Shown in pieces: positions 24,987 to 34,237 of a DNA stretch of 64,000 nucleotides (position 1 is its first letter; each line of letters begins with the position of its first letter). The position numbers and the translations under genes were made by a program. Origin of the DNA: Tetraselmis striata (taxonomy: Eukaryota > Chlorophyta > Chlorodendrophyceae > Chlorodendrales > Chlorodendraceae); contig VCJN01003028.1 in NCBI GenBank assembly GCA_006384855.1, forward strand, positions 52,018 through 116,017, read 5' to 3'. Below the pieces are notes generated by a model. It was given only the letters and a program-made list of their open reading frames with translations, had not been told where the DNA came from and searched no databases.

Positions 24987-27131
24987 ATGACTACCGAGCC
25001 GTCAAAGAAAAAACGGAAGAAGGATGATGAGGAGAATAAAGTCGGAGGAAGAGGAGGGCGTTTGTCGAAAGAAGCTCTGGACGAATTACTACAAGGATTT
25101 GACAACGTGCCCGACTTCTGGAACGACAAGCTCGTCTTCGCTTTACGACACAACAAGATCACCGAAACGCAGCTTCAATGCTCGGCCGCAACCAGAGAGC
25201 AAGTCGTGAAGAGGTACCTGTCCAGCTTGACCAGCAACGCTGTCGTTATGGAGAGGATCCGATCCTATTCAGTCCTGTGCACAAAACTCCACCGGCGCGC
25301 ATCCGCTCTACTGAATATGACAGTGTGTGAGAACATCAACAACGAGGACAACCTCCTCAAGATTTGCGACATCCTTTCATCCCCTCTGAAGATCAAGCCA
25401 ATCGTTGTGTGTCTGCGCGACCCTCTCTCCGACCTGTTCGAGAAATGCTTGAGAAAGCACAAGTACATCGACTCCCTGGGACCTTCGCTCAACGAACTCT
25501 CTTTGGTGTCTCACTGGTCAAACGTCAAGACCTACGTCGCCAACAAGATCCACGCAAACATAAAAACTCAGATCAAGAGCCACTTTCTGAAAAGGTTAAA
25601 GACCTACGTGAGGTCCCATGTGAAGGGACCTCCTGATGCTGCCGTCAAGTACTTGTTCGGCGAGTCTCCTTGCGAGAACGTCGAAGACAGGACTCTTATC
25701 GAAAGCATCGTGGACAGACTCGGTAAGGGAGGCCTCCTCAAGGACGGACTACCGGAGATCCCGGCGGAGGGCTTGCCTTCCTCGCTGATCAAGTTTCATT
25801 TCGACCTCTGCAAAGCTTCGGAAAAGGGGTTCCGACCATTACCATTTCCCAGTATTGGTGCCAGGCACCATGCTAGAATCGACCCAGGAGTATTCTCAAC
25901 TCTGATGAGGGACCTTCCCGATGCTGAGAGAGATCTTCATCGTGAGCTCAAGTTGACACGAGAGCTGTGGAACCGCAAGGCAAATCGCGTCATTGGGTAC
26001 AAGAAGAGACAGAGGGAGAAGAAGGTCAACAGGAGGGGGGAGAACAAGAGGACGAAGAAGTTCAGGCGTTACAACCGACTCAAGGTCAGAAAGTTGAAGG
26101 ACACTCAGTGGGTATCTTCAATTGAAACGGGCGGTGTGGCGGTCTCCATCGTCGTCAAGACTTTACACAGACCTGCCCGAGAGAAGAAGGATGTCGATCA
26201 ACATTACGAAGAGGAGCTCAGAAAGATACGAGAGGTGTACAACAACTGTTCGCCAAGCATCACCGCATTCGATCCTGGCCACGTATTCCTTCTGACAGGA
26301 GCTACCATCCCCAAATCTGACCTCAACATGGAGGCCCACAAGGGAGAAATGGTTTCTTCTGCGAAGCATTCGGCCTTCTCACGAGCGCCGTGGGCGAAGA
26401 TATGTCGTCAAGGAGAACAACGAACGTGGGAAGAAGAACGGAGGTCCACGGCGGAGGTGAAAGAGGCTCTTGACAAGCTTACTGAAAGCGGAGGCGGGAG
26501 AAGCTCCGACATCGATATATGGGCAAAATTCGTGAAGGCGGCGGCTGATAGGATCGATACTCTCGACAAGGAGTTTCTTCTGAACGATGAGAGATGCAAG
26601 CGTCGCTTCACCTGCTTCAAGAGAAAACAGTCTGCCCTGATGAAGGTAGCAGGGTTCGCCATCCGGAAGGAAGAGAAGACTCCGATCCTCATCGGTGTGG
26701 GACACGCAAATGTCAGTGCTACGATGAAAGGATGTCCTATTTCAGTTCCTACCAAGGCAATCCAGAAGTCCATCAAGCGAGCTTTCTCCCAACACGACAA
26801 GAAGGGGTACATCATGAAGGTGTGGGAGCACAGGACGACAAAGACGTGCTACAAGTGCTTCAACGAGATGGAGATCATGTACAAGGAGAAGGACGGTAAA
26901 CAAGTTCCGGACAGAGAGTCCCGCCGATGCAATCACTGCAAACATGGGCCGGACGAACATGGCCCTGAGAGGCCCAAGGAACGTAACTGTGACTTCAACG
27001 CCGCCAAGAACATCCTACTTGCCTTCATCGCTATCCTTCAGGACAAGCCCCGTCCTCAACATCTGTGCGTGGTCAAGCGCACAGATGACTCCGTGATCAA
27101 GGCCAGAAGGAAAAGAAAGAAGGCATCATAG
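24987..27131 (+). CDS. Fanzor RNA-guided DNA endonuclease (eukaryotic TnpB homologue), intact
   Basis: The product has 714 residues with a basic start (KKKRKKDDEE) that would serve as a nuclear localisation signal. A long helical N-terminal half is followed by SSIETGGVAV, RuvC-I AFDPG (D429), LIGVGHANVSA, WEHRTTKTC with the relocated catalytic glutamate E614, a zinc ribbon (C621, C624, C648, C651) and RuvC-III CDFNAAKN (D669). This rearranged RuvC site is known for Fanzors. The family cuts DNA next to a target motif using an RNA made from the transposon end. Residue 668 is Cys where copies 1 and 3 have Arg, and the TDG motif reads TGG here, so full activity is not assured. Confidence 0.9.
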   Translation: MTTEPSKKKRKKDDEENKVGGRGGRLSKEALDELLQGFDNVPDFWNDKLVFALRHNKITETQLQCSAATREQVVKRYLSSLTSNAVVMERIRSYSVLCTKLHRRASALLNMTVCENINNEDNLLKICDILSSPLKIKPIVVCLRDPLSDLFEKCLRKHKYIDSLGPSLNELSLVSHWSNVKTYVANKIHANIKTQIKSHFLKRLKTYVRSHVKGPPDAAVKYLFGESPCENVEDRTLIESIVDRLGKGGLLKDGLPEIPAEGLPSSLIKFHFDLCKASEKGFRPLPFPSIGARHHARIDPGVFSTLMRDLPDAERDLHRELKLTRELWNRKANRVIGYKKRQREKKVNRRGENKRTKKFRRYNRLKVRKLKDTQWVSSIETGGVAVSIVVKTLHRPAREKKDVDQHYEEELRKIREVYNNCSPSITAFDPGHVFLLTGATIPKSDLNMEAHKGEMVSSAKHSAFSRAPWAKICRQGEQRTWEEERRSTAEVKEALDKLTESGGGRSSDIDIWAKFVKAAADRIDTLDKEFLLNDERCKRRFTCFKRKQSALMKVAGFAIRKEEKTPILIGVGHANVSATMKGCPISVPTKAIQKSIKRAFSQHDKKGYIMKVWEHRTTKTCYKCFNEMEIMYKEKDGKQVPDRESRRCNHCKHGPDEHGPERPKERNCDFNAAKNILLAFIAILQDKPRPQHLCVVKRTDDSVIKARRKRKKAS

Positions 27132-27220
27132 TTGACTCAACACGCTTACAAATTACGCCGATTTGGTGCTGTCATGGAGACTAGCAAAACTAGCTGTTCC
27201 ATTTCTAGCTAACACAGGTG
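27132..27220 (+). ncRNA. Candidate guide (omega) RNA scaffold, family 1 copy 2
   Basis: These are the 89 bp from the Fanzor stop to the element end, conserved with copies 1 and 3. If the system works like characterised Fanzors, the guide would be read from 27221 onwards (TAAACTACAATTTCTGGATG). Confidence 0.5.
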
Positions 27221-27270
27221 TAAACTACAATTTCTGGATGGTGGTTTACATCGGCACATTGACACATGAA

Positions 27271-27298
27271 GTGTTGCATTATTTTCTGAGAACTGCTG
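27271..27298 (+). repeat. Solo family 3 terminal repeat
   Basis: GTGTTGCATTATTTTCTGAG and the following bases match the right terminal repeat of family 3 and are followed by TA at 27299-27300. The gene at 27306-27899 (minus) ends 5 bp away. Confidence 0.75.
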
Positions 27299-27305
27299 TA
27301 AATTT

Positions 27306-27899
27306 TTATTTCTCCGAGAGAATTGCGACTATGGTCTTGAGCATTCCGGGTAGCGCCTCGGCAAAGCCTGCCGATCTCTCTCCCTCCAGAATGCTTCGTG
27401 CAACCACGAAGTCGCGCGTCTGCTGCATGTACTGCTCACAGGACTCGATGATGTCCGCACGACCGGCGGCGAGGACGTGTTGGATGACAGCGGTGGCGAT
27501 CTTGGGGTCCGGGGCCATCGGGTCGACGGCGCACGTGTTCAGATCACGAGCGCGCGCAAAAACCGCGTTAAGCAGCTCGACCTTCCGGTTGACGGGGATG
27601 TCGCACTCGATGAGTCCGGTGGCGACGGCGAAGGGTTTTTCTTGCGCGAACTTCTCCAGAACCCCGGCGGTGTGCATGGCGAGAACGACGTCCGCGGTGA
27701 ACCGCGTGTTGCGGGGCTGGTCGAAGCTCTCGGACTCCGGGCGACGCCTCGCGGGGATCCACCCTTGCTTGAGCGCCTCCTCGAGGACGGGGGCCCCTCG
27801 ATGCTCGCGCGCGAGGCGCATGATCTCCTCGGTTGCGTTCTTGCCCTTGCGCAACAGGACCGCCGCTATCTCGGCCTGAGTGGCGGAAACGATCGACAT
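27306..27899 (-). CDS. Hypothetical alpha-helical protein
   Basis: The ATG at 27899 gives 197 residues of predicted helix with no recognised motif. The frame stays open upstream through a (GTT)n run that would encode threonines, but no ATG precedes it, so that run is probably 5' untranslated. The C-terminus (IVAILSEK) ends at the edge of a family 3 terminal repeat and might have been trimmed by that insertion. Confidence 0.55.
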   Translation of the reverse strand: MSIVSATQAEIAAVLLRKGKNATEEIMRLAREHRGAPVLEEALKQGWIPARRRPESESFDQPRNTRFTADVVLAMHTAGVLEKFAQEKPFAVATGLIECDIPVNRKVELLNAVFARARDLNTCAVDPMAPDPKIATAVIQHVLAAGRADIIESCEQYMQQTRDFVVARSILEGERSAGFAEALPGMLKTIVAILSEK

Positions 27900-28083
27900 G
27901 GTTGTTGTTGTTGTTGTTGTGGGCGGCGTGTGCCGGCGGCGGATGGCTGTCGAGGTGGCGGTTATATGTGGTGACTGGCTGTTGCGGTGGCGGTTATTTG
28001 TGGTGACTGGCTGCGCTCTCAATATGATGTCTTGCCAACGTCGCGCCAGGGTTTTGCGCGTTATATATTTCTAGAAACACGTG

Positions 28084-28335
28084 CCGTAATATTCGTACCG
28101 GACGCGTATCCAAACAGATATTCTATCTCATGCACGGTTGTCCAAAAACATTTTCGTGAACGCGTGCGGCCGTAATATTCGTACCAGCCGCGTATCCAAA
28201 CAGATATTCCATCCCACTCACGGTTGTCCAAAAACAGTTTCGTGAACGCGTGCGGCCGTAATATTCGTACCAGCCGCGTATCCAAACAGATATTCCATCC
28301 CACTCACGGTTGTCCAAAAACAGTTTCGTGAACGA
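28084..28335 (+). repeat. 86-bp tandem repeat, 2.9 copies
   Basis: Units begin CCGTAATATTCGTACC at 28084, 28170 and 28256. The last two are nearly identical and the first has diverged slightly. The array fills the intergenic region between the divergent 27899 and 28509 genes; a GC-only palindrome-like stretch (CGCGCGCCGCGCGGCGCGCG) follows at about 28380-28400. Confidence 0.95.
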
Positions 28336-28508
28336 CAGGCGTTAGGAAGACGCGCGGGCACGTACACAGCACCACGCGCGCGCGCCGCGCGGCGCGCGCG
28401 TGCGTGGATACAAAAGACGGCGCGGTGTGCTGCCAAAGTTCATAGTCCAACCAGCTCACCGGCTCTACCGTCCATCCGCCCGCTTCTTGGTATACACCCT
28501 CCGCCAAG

Positions 28509-30102
28509 ATGGCCGCTGGACCGCGTCTTCTCCTGCGCTTCGGCCCGGACTCCCAGGCCCCCGCCTCCAAGGTCATAAACTTGCCTGCGAGGGACATGTA
28601 CTTTGACAGATCCAGCTTTGAGTACCCGGGCCACGGCATCGTAGGAGGCATAGAGAACCACCACCTGCGTTTCTTCCCCACCGAAGACGGGATCTCGGTC
28701 GCGAACGAGGCGATGGAGTTCGGCGCGCACCTGTTCCGCCGCGGGACCTTCTACACCTGGCTGGCGCCCGATGAATCGTCGGCGCTGTTCGACGGCGACG
28801 TCCTGTGGGTGGGAACTACGCGTTCCAGCCGCATCCGTGGGTGTCGCGGCAGCACCGGCCCGTCCTCGTTGGTGAGCTTGGAGGTGCGTGACACGGGGCG
28901 AACCACCGGGTTCCATGATCTTCCGCAGGAGGCGCTGGATAGGGTATGTTACTTCGTGGATGACTCCTTCACCGAACTGGCCGCGAGGTGTTCATGCCGG
29001 TCCCTCCGCGACGCAATCCGGGCCTCCGCGAGCACCAGGAAGCGCAAGCGCGTGGCTGAGACCGTGTTCCGCGGGTCCGTGGCCTCGCGGTGTCGGGGCG
29101 ATCTGAGGGTTGTCGTGAAGGCCCTGAGGACCTCCTCCTGGGACTACTTTGAGTGGGCTGTGGCGACTCACCCGTCCGTGCGGCTTGACAACGCCATGAG
29201 CCTTCTCTGCGAAGCAGGGCGAGCGGACACAGAAACTCTAAGGCGCGCGCGCCATGGGGTGTCGCTGGACCGAGAAGGCGTGCACGATGGCGGCGGCGGA
29301 TGGCGATCTGGATCGTCTCAAATGGCTTCGCGAAAACGGTTGCCCCTGGGACATCAACCTGATCCCCTGCGCGGCCCGCGAGAACCACCTCGCACTCGCC
29401 CAGTGGGCCCACGGCATGGGGTGCCCCATGCCGGACGACATTGCGAGCGAGGCCGCCTTGTACGGGCACCTGGAGTTCGTGAAGTGGGCCCTCTATCTAA
29501 CTGATCCGGAGTCCCGGTGGTATGAGTTTCGGAGCTCCTGTAGAGTGGCGGCTATTGGCGGCCACGAACCGGTCTTGGATTGGCTGCTGTGCTCGGAACG
29601 CGTCGCGATGGGCGCGGCGAAGGAGCTGCTGGGCGACGTGCTGGTTTCCCTTTGTGTCGGCGGCCACGTCCGTATGCTCTCAAAACGTCTCGCGCAGGTA
29701 CCGTTGGTCGCCCCGCGCCCAGATCCAGATCAGCAGGCGAGTAACATGGTCCTTCTCGATATGCCGTTCTGTCCGCCCGACAACGTGATCTACGACATGT
29801 GCTACCAAGCCATCGAGAACGGACGCCTGGAGGTGCTTCAGGTAATCGACGAGTACCTCTTATCCCCCCAAGGGCGTGTTCTTGCGGACCTGCGTGTGAC
29901 GAGGGTTGAGGAAAGGCTGGAATCGCTGATGCTAGAAGCCGGTAGATACGGGAGACTGGACATCATGAAGTGGCTGCATTGCAAGGGGGTCGGAACCCGA
30001 GAGGACGCCGTCACGACCGCAGCGACCCTCGGTCACGTTAACGTTCTCAAGTGGCTTCGATCTATCGGGTGCGAGTTCCCCCCAAACCTGGCCGAACAGT
30101 AA
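28509..30102 (+). pseudogene. FHA-like/F-box/ankyrin fusion gene with a frameshift
   Basis: From the ATG at 28509 the first frame gives an N-terminal beta-rich region with an FHA-like pattern (IENHHLRFFP, then LFDGDVLWVG; residues about 10-100), an F-box (FHDLPQEALDRVCYFVDD) and the first helices of a repeat region. Near 29240-29255, in the alternating GGCGCGCGCGCC run, coding moves to another frame. That frame carries ankyrin-like repeats (CTMAAADGDLDRLKWLRENG and on) to 30102. A 1-bp or 2-bp slip in the GC repeat explains the break. FHA domains bind phosphothreonine, so the intact gene would have joined phospho-recognition to a ubiquitin-ligase adaptor. The FHA call is tentative. Confidence 0.7.
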
Positions 30103-30291
30103 TTTAACCTATTTTGCGCCGTGGAATTCACTTTGCACCGTAGGGTTTGTGTATACCCTAGTTCCCGGGTTTACTATCAGTACTTAAGACTCACTGGTGA
30201 TGTAGCTTGGGTTTGTAGACCTTGGGTGCAGTGCAGCATTCATTAGCATGAAGGCCAGCCGCGACGCATATCCAATGTTGGTTTTGGAGCA

Positions 30292-31040
30292 TTTTGTCCA
30301 AAATGGGACAAGATGAGGCAATGAAATCAATATTTATTATGATTATTACATCCAGCGGCTAGCTAGCCACAAGACGTTGCTAATAGTTTATTCGTTGAGC
30401 ATCCCCAATGAACTCAAGCAAGTCCTTCTTCGTGGCTGCGTTAAACTTGACGACTCCGCCGGGTTTGCGTTGCGCTGGGGTGGTTGACATAACGTGGACG
30501 CAGTTGTTTCGTGGCTGGCTGATTTGCCACCCAGTTTGCGCATATGTCTTCACGACTTGGACGCTTTCACCGTACCACTTCTTTCTGACCATGGTGCCGT
30601 TCTCGTTGAACACCTCTCGACTTCCCGACGCGTCGTGGATGGCCTTCGCGTACGATAGGGGGACGGCTTCAACAAGCTTCAAAGGAAGCGTCAGGCACTT
30701 CTCCCAGCTTGTGTCAACTGGCTTCTTCCCTCCTTTTGTCTGCGCGTACAACCATAGGGGCATGAGGGGTTTGCCCTTTGCATCGGCATGGAAGGGCTCG
30801 TATACGGCCACGGTCAACGTGTCTTCGGTAGTCTCGCGCGACTTCACAAGCCCGATGACGAATCTCGACTCCCAATCACCAAGAGTTTCGGGACACTTGT
30901 CTTCCTCATGCACCTGACGATGGCCAAGACCGCGAGCTATGTTAGTCCCGAGCGAGACACCACGCCATTTTTGTCCCAGTTGGGACAAAATAACAAGCAA
31001 GGTAGATGAACCAAATTGTTTTGTCCCGTAAAGGACAAAA
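30292..31040. repeat. TTTTGTCC-type inverted repeats, possible fourth element
   Basis: The sequences TTTTGTCCAAAATGGGACAA (30292), TTTTGTCCCAGTTGGGACAA (30969) and TTTTGTCCCGTAAAGGACAA (31019) are each short palindromes of one motif. They bracket the 30380-31051 frame. They could be the ends of a further transposon inserted between two ankyrin-coding segments. No transposase is seen. Confidence 0.45.
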
Positions 31041-31051
31041 ATGACAAACAA
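30380..31051 (-). CDS. Hypothetical protein, possibly 5'-truncated
   Basis: The frame is 223 codons but has no ATG near its start; the first in-frame ATG is internal (MPLWLYAQ). The sequence reads like a folded globular domain (TLTVAVYEPFHADAKG, VQVVKTYAQTGWQIS). I do not recognise it. Its upstream part runs through TTTTGTCC palindromes, so the true 5' end was probably lost or the frame belongs to an inserted element. Confidence 0.4.
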   Translation of the reverse strand: MFVIFVLYGTKQFGSSTLLVILSQLGQKWRGVSLGTNIARGLGHRQVHEEDKCPETLGDWESRFVIGLVKSRETTEDTLTVAVYEPFHADAKGKPLMPLWLYAQTKGGKKPVDTSWEKCLTLPLKLVEAVPLSYAKAIHDASGSREVFNENGTMVRKKWYGESVQVVKTYAQTGWQISQPRNNCVHVMSTTPAQRKPGGVVKFNAATKKDLLEFIGDAQRINY

Positions 31052-31125
31052 TGGGACTCACATCGGAGACGTCGATGACAACGAGGTTCGAGCCCTTTGC
31101 ATCGCTGGGCGATGTGTTGTCATGA

Positions 31126-31617
31126 AGCCTCTCCGCCAGAGCCGCGAGGGACTCCCGCGTTCCCCTGGACGCGTTGATATGGTTGCACCAGGAGGGGTTT
31201 GCTCTGGACCACTCGGTGTTCGTGGAGTCTGTCCGGCGCGGCAATCTGCCCGCCATCAAGTGGTGTTACGAGAAGGGGATTCTCCCCCCGGAGTCTGTGT
31301 TCGCGGAGATGACGTATGTCGCCGCCAGCACGGGTGATGTGGAGATCATGGAGTGCCTCAAGGACAAAGGGTTCCCGTTGCACCCGGACGTCGATCTGGT
31401 GGCTGTGTCGTCCGACTGGTACGGAAGCAGCGTGGCCATGTGCGAATGGCTCCGCCAGAATGGTGTCTTTCTGACCCGCGCCCGCAACCAGCTCATCGAG
31501 GAGTGCTGGGGCGCGAGCGAGACCAGGCGCGCGAAGCACAAGTTGAGGTTGATCCGGTGGATCAATGCCACCGAGATGCCGGAGGAACGCGAGGTTGTAG
31601 ATCTGGTTTCCGAATGA
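31126..31617 (+). pseudogene. Ankyrin-type gene fragment lacking its start
   Basis: The frame is open from a TGA at 31123 to the stop at 31617 and encodes diverged ankyrin-like units (LDALIWLHQEGFALDHSVF, LPAIKWCYEKG, VEIMECLKDKG, VAMCEWLRQNG). No ATG begins it. The 28509-30102 gene ends upstream with similar repeats, so the fragment may be a second ankyrin gene, or the displaced tail of the first, cut off by the 30292-31040 insertion. Confidence 0.6.
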
Positions 31618-31657
31618 ATGTGTTTTCGTGTAAGAAAAAACATCTTTACCCTTGTCA

Positions 31658-31924
31658 ATGTCAAACAGATTCCAGGCACTAGCCACCGGAATTATGCAGG
31701 ACGATGCAGCAAACATCACCCTTCTTAGGTTTGCAGAGGCATGTTACGAGTACGATGACCTTAAGCCGAAAACGTGTGATGATGATGACCAGATCTTTTT
31801 CAAACTGCACGAACATGTGCAGCAATACTCCCCCGAAACTTGGAAACGATTGCAACAACGATCGCCCACACGGAGCTCTGAGCTTATTGTGGGAATTTGT
31901 TCGCAATGCGACTGGTGTAGTTGA
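31658..31924 (+). CDS. Small hypothetical protein
   Basis: The product has 88 residues from the first ATG at 31658. It is helical and acidic in the middle (DDDDQIFFKLHEHV), with a cysteine pair near the C-terminus. No family recognised. An A-rich stretch (GTAAGAAAAAACATC) precedes it. Confidence 0.45.
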   Translation: MSNRFQALATGIMQDDAANITLLRFAEACYEYDDLKPKTCDDDDQIFFKLHEHVQQYSPETWKRLQQRSPTRSSELIVGICSQCDWCS

Positions 31925-32090
31925 GTTATTTCAAGTGCGGTGGGTCAAGGCTCGTGGGTGAAGGTATGACCTACGATCAGTTTGAAGAAGCTGCGAGATC
32001 GGGTGATCACCAAGAGGATTCCGCTTTCATGAGTGTCTGAGGTTCATTGGAAGGTTCGGGCTGCGAACCTAAACCCTACATTGTAAACTA

Positions 32091-32152
32091 AACTACATTC
32101 CAGAGATTGTGGGACGCCATAGGTCCGCTAAGTTCGTCCCTCAAAACGCGCC
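32091..32152 (-). repeat. Solo family 2 Fanzor-side end
   Basis: The 62 bp start with AACTACATTCCAGAGATTGT after TA (32089-32090) and extend to TCAAAACGC, then stop matching. Only noncoding end sequence is present. It lies 10 bp beyond the stop codon of the MYND gene. Confidence 0.85.
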
Positions 32153-32162
32153 GTCTGGCACG

Positions 32163-33176
32163 TTACACGCTCCGGCACTCCGCCTTGTGAAAGAGGGTCC
32201 AGTCCTCCCTCTGGCACTCGCGGTCGGAGTAGTAGACGTCCTTGCACCGGGCGCACTTGGAGCGCGGGTCCGCCTTCCCACACCGTTGGCACGAGGCGAC
32301 GAGCACCTGGGTGAACCGCCGGACCGCGTCGGCGTCCGGGATACCCAGCCCCCGGAGCTTGTGGCGGATGGAGGAGCGGGTCCCGGAGTGAACGATGACC
32401 TAAAGCTCGCCGCCGCGCGACTGGTGGGAGTACATGGGGCGCGCGAACACGCTCTGGTGCGTGAGCATCTCCCCCACGAGGAACGCGAGGTACTTGTCGT
32501 CGTCCGTGATGTTCCGCAGGGCCCAGGTGACGTTGTTCTGCATGGGCGTGCAGTGTGACAGGACGGTGCGAACGGTTGAACGGTCGCGGAATTGGAAGAG
32601 GATGGCGTCCAGGAACGAGGTGGCGCGGTCGGGGTGCCGGTGGACCACCGTGGCGTCCGGGACGTTGCACCCCATCTGGTTCTGCAGGGCGGCGAAAAGC
32701 TGGTCTTGCGCGGCGTCCAGGGGCTCCAGAGCGAGCGTCCCGTCCGGGAGGAGGGAGAGTTTGACGCCCGTGAACGCGTCGGCGACGGGGTTGTGGCACG
32801 GACTCACGACGTGTTGAAACATGTCGAGGTGCGGCTCCATGTACAGCACCTCGTCCACACGGCCCCGCGCCAGGACCGACAGGAAGACCTGTTCCCAGCA
32901 CACTATCGCCCCGCCTTGGTCGCGATCATACGAGAAGATGGCGTGCAGGGTGTGCCAGAGGGCGTGTCGCTCGACGTCCGCGAGGACGCGGCCGCGTACG
33001 GTCTCCAGTATGTGCGCGTCCGGGGGCGGGCGCGCGGGGAACAACCGGGCGACCATGGCGGCGAGTACGGCGGAGCGGAACGAGGGGTCCGCCTCCGCTC
33101 GGCGCAGGAGGGCGCCCCCCGCTTCGGACTCCAGCTCGTCCAGGAAGCGATCCAGCGCGTCAGGTGGGGCCGCCAT
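32163..33176 (-). pseudogene. MYND zinc-finger protein gene with one in-frame stop
   Basis: From the ATG at 33176 a helical protein of 258 codons runs to a TAG at 32400-32402. The same frame continues for 78 more codons to TAA at 32163. That tail encodes a textbook MYND finger: CQRCG, CARCKDVYYSDRECQ and DWTLFHKAEC. MYND fingers bind proline-rich peptides and often accompany SET or regulatory domains. Because the finger is in frame, a single nonsense change is the simplest reading. If the stop is efficient, the product lacks its only recognisable domain. Confidence 0.8.
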
Positions 33177-33329
33177 GGTTTGGTATGGCCGTGGGGCGTG
33201 GTGTGGAAGCGCGTGTGGGGCGTGCGTGAGTGGTTAGGGTTAGCGGGGTGGTGTAAGTATATGGGCGCGGGCGTGTGCGGCGGGCCGCGGAGTTTGTTGG
33301 TTGGGCGCTCACGCAGCACAAGTTGGTTA

Positions 33330-33412
33330 GGTGTGTAGGGAAACCCTAGGTGTGTAGGAAAACCCTACAACCGGGGTACCAAATACCTGCGCAAAAACCC
33401 TACACCCTAAAC
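33330..33412 (+). repeat. Degenerate telomere-like CCCTA repeats
   Basis: GGAAACCCTAGG, AAAACCCTACAA, AAAAACCCTACACCCTAAAC and similar words occur in a 250-bp interval otherwise without genes (33177-33428). They resemble the (TTTAGGG)n telomere motif of plants and many algae but are irregular. A second short cluster is at 50186-50210. Confidence 0.4.
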
Positions 33413-33428
33413 CCTTCGGACAACAATT

Positions 33429-33659
33429 ATGGACAACCTCGCGTTCATCCATGGAATTCCCCGCGAGGGAGTTGCTTTGGCGGTTCCGTTCGAGGACGGA
33501 ACGTTATCCATTAGCGTCGGGTTCACCATCCAGCGTGATGTTGACATCATCGTTTGGAAGTGTGCAAGAGTGGGGGAAGACGGAACGCTATTCGGAAAGA
33601 AGTATGGGTACCGGAAGATAGGCGGTGCCGCGGCCATCGGACCAATCTTCCCGAACTAG
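33429..33659 (+). CDS. Small hypothetical protein
   Basis: The 76-residue frame starts at ATG 33429. Predicted beta strands alternate with turns (VALAVPFEDGTLSISVGF), and it ends in a GGAAAIGP segment. Its stop overlaps by 4 bp the end of the convergent 33656-33955 frame. Function unknown. Confidence 0.45.
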   Translation: MDNLAFIHGIPREGVALAVPFEDGTLSISVGFTIQRDVDIIVWKCARVGEDGTLFGKKYGYRKIGGAAAIGPIFPN

Positions 33660-33955
33660 TCCACATCCTTCTGGGGCATCAGAGAAGCGCGTAGATCCGT
33701 CAGAATGGTTTCAAGCTTTTCGTTACGCACGGAGTCGAAGCAATGGACCCCGAACCGCAGGCTCTCGATGTGTTCGTAGTATTCGTAATCGTTTGGTAAT
33801 CCGTGGTTTCGTAACTCTGTCGCTGTCTTTTTGTCGGCGGCGACGCCTACACCTCTGGCGTGACACTCCCTCAGAATTTGTTGAAGCTCACAGCATTGCC
33901 GCAGCGTAATGCATTCCGAGAAAATGAGGGACAGAGCATCCAGTACTAATGCCAA
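33656..33955 (-). CDS. Hypothetical protein, start unclear
   Basis: The frame of 99 codons lacks an ATG at its beginning; an ATG at 33980 is in another frame, so a small indel may have separated them. The sequence is helical with cysteine-rich CITLRQCCELQ and a well-formed C-terminal helix (EKLETILTDLRASL). No family recognised. Confidence 0.35.
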   Translation of the reverse strand: MALVLDALSLIFSECITLRQCCELQQILRECHARGVGVAADKKTATELRNHGLPNDYEYYEHIESLRFGVHCFDSVRNEKLETILTDLRASLMPQKDVD

Positions 33956-33993
33956 CGTGTTCCGGGAATTTCAAACCCATTTGAACGAATTAA

Positions 33994-34182
33994 TTAACTA
34001 TAATTTGGATTATAATCCTGTCGGTTCGTGATGATATACCAGTGGACCTGATTCGGGCCCACTCGCTCGCAGACGAGCCGCTGCCCCTCCTGTAATGCCG
34101 GCATGTACACGCTCGGGAAGTAAGGAAGATACCCGGGCGTGGCAGGGTATGGGTTGGGTGTCACCCGGATATCTTCCGGCAT
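33994..34182 (-). CDS. Small proline/tyrosine-rich hypothetical protein
   Basis: The product has 62 residues from the ATG at 34182. It contains PNPYPATPGYLPYFPSVYMP, then a short strand-rich end (RLVCERVGPNQVHWYIIT). It begins 55 bp outside the left end of the family 3 element, so its upstream region has been replaced by transposon DNA. Confidence 0.35.
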   Translation of the reverse strand: MPEDIRVTPNPYPATPGYLPYFPSVYMPALQEGQRLVCERVGPNQVHWYIITNRQDYNPNYS

Positions 34183-34237
34183 TGTTTGACGAACAAAAAG
34201 AAAAAAAACAACGCATCCTGCGTTCGCGTTTAATTTA

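Larger units (their letters stand above)
23959..27220 (+). mobile_element. Family 1 Fanzor transposon, copy 2
   Basis: The left terminal repeat starts CATGTGTTAGGTTAGAATGG, two bases shorter than that of copy 3. The right end closes with AGCTAACACAGGTG at 27220, followed by TA. The order is transposase (24022-24654), leader repeats, Fanzor (24987-27131) and noncoding end. Its left side abuts the family 2 remnant across a short ATGTG identity, so it inserted into, or recombined with, that element. It is the copy most likely to encode a working Fanzor. Confidence 0.92.

Noticed and set aside
23959-27220. IS607- or IS200/IS605-type element carrying TnpB
   Set aside because: The terminal inverted repeats, TA flanks and DDE transposase are of the Tc1/mariner/IS630 type; no serine recombinase or HUH transposase is present.
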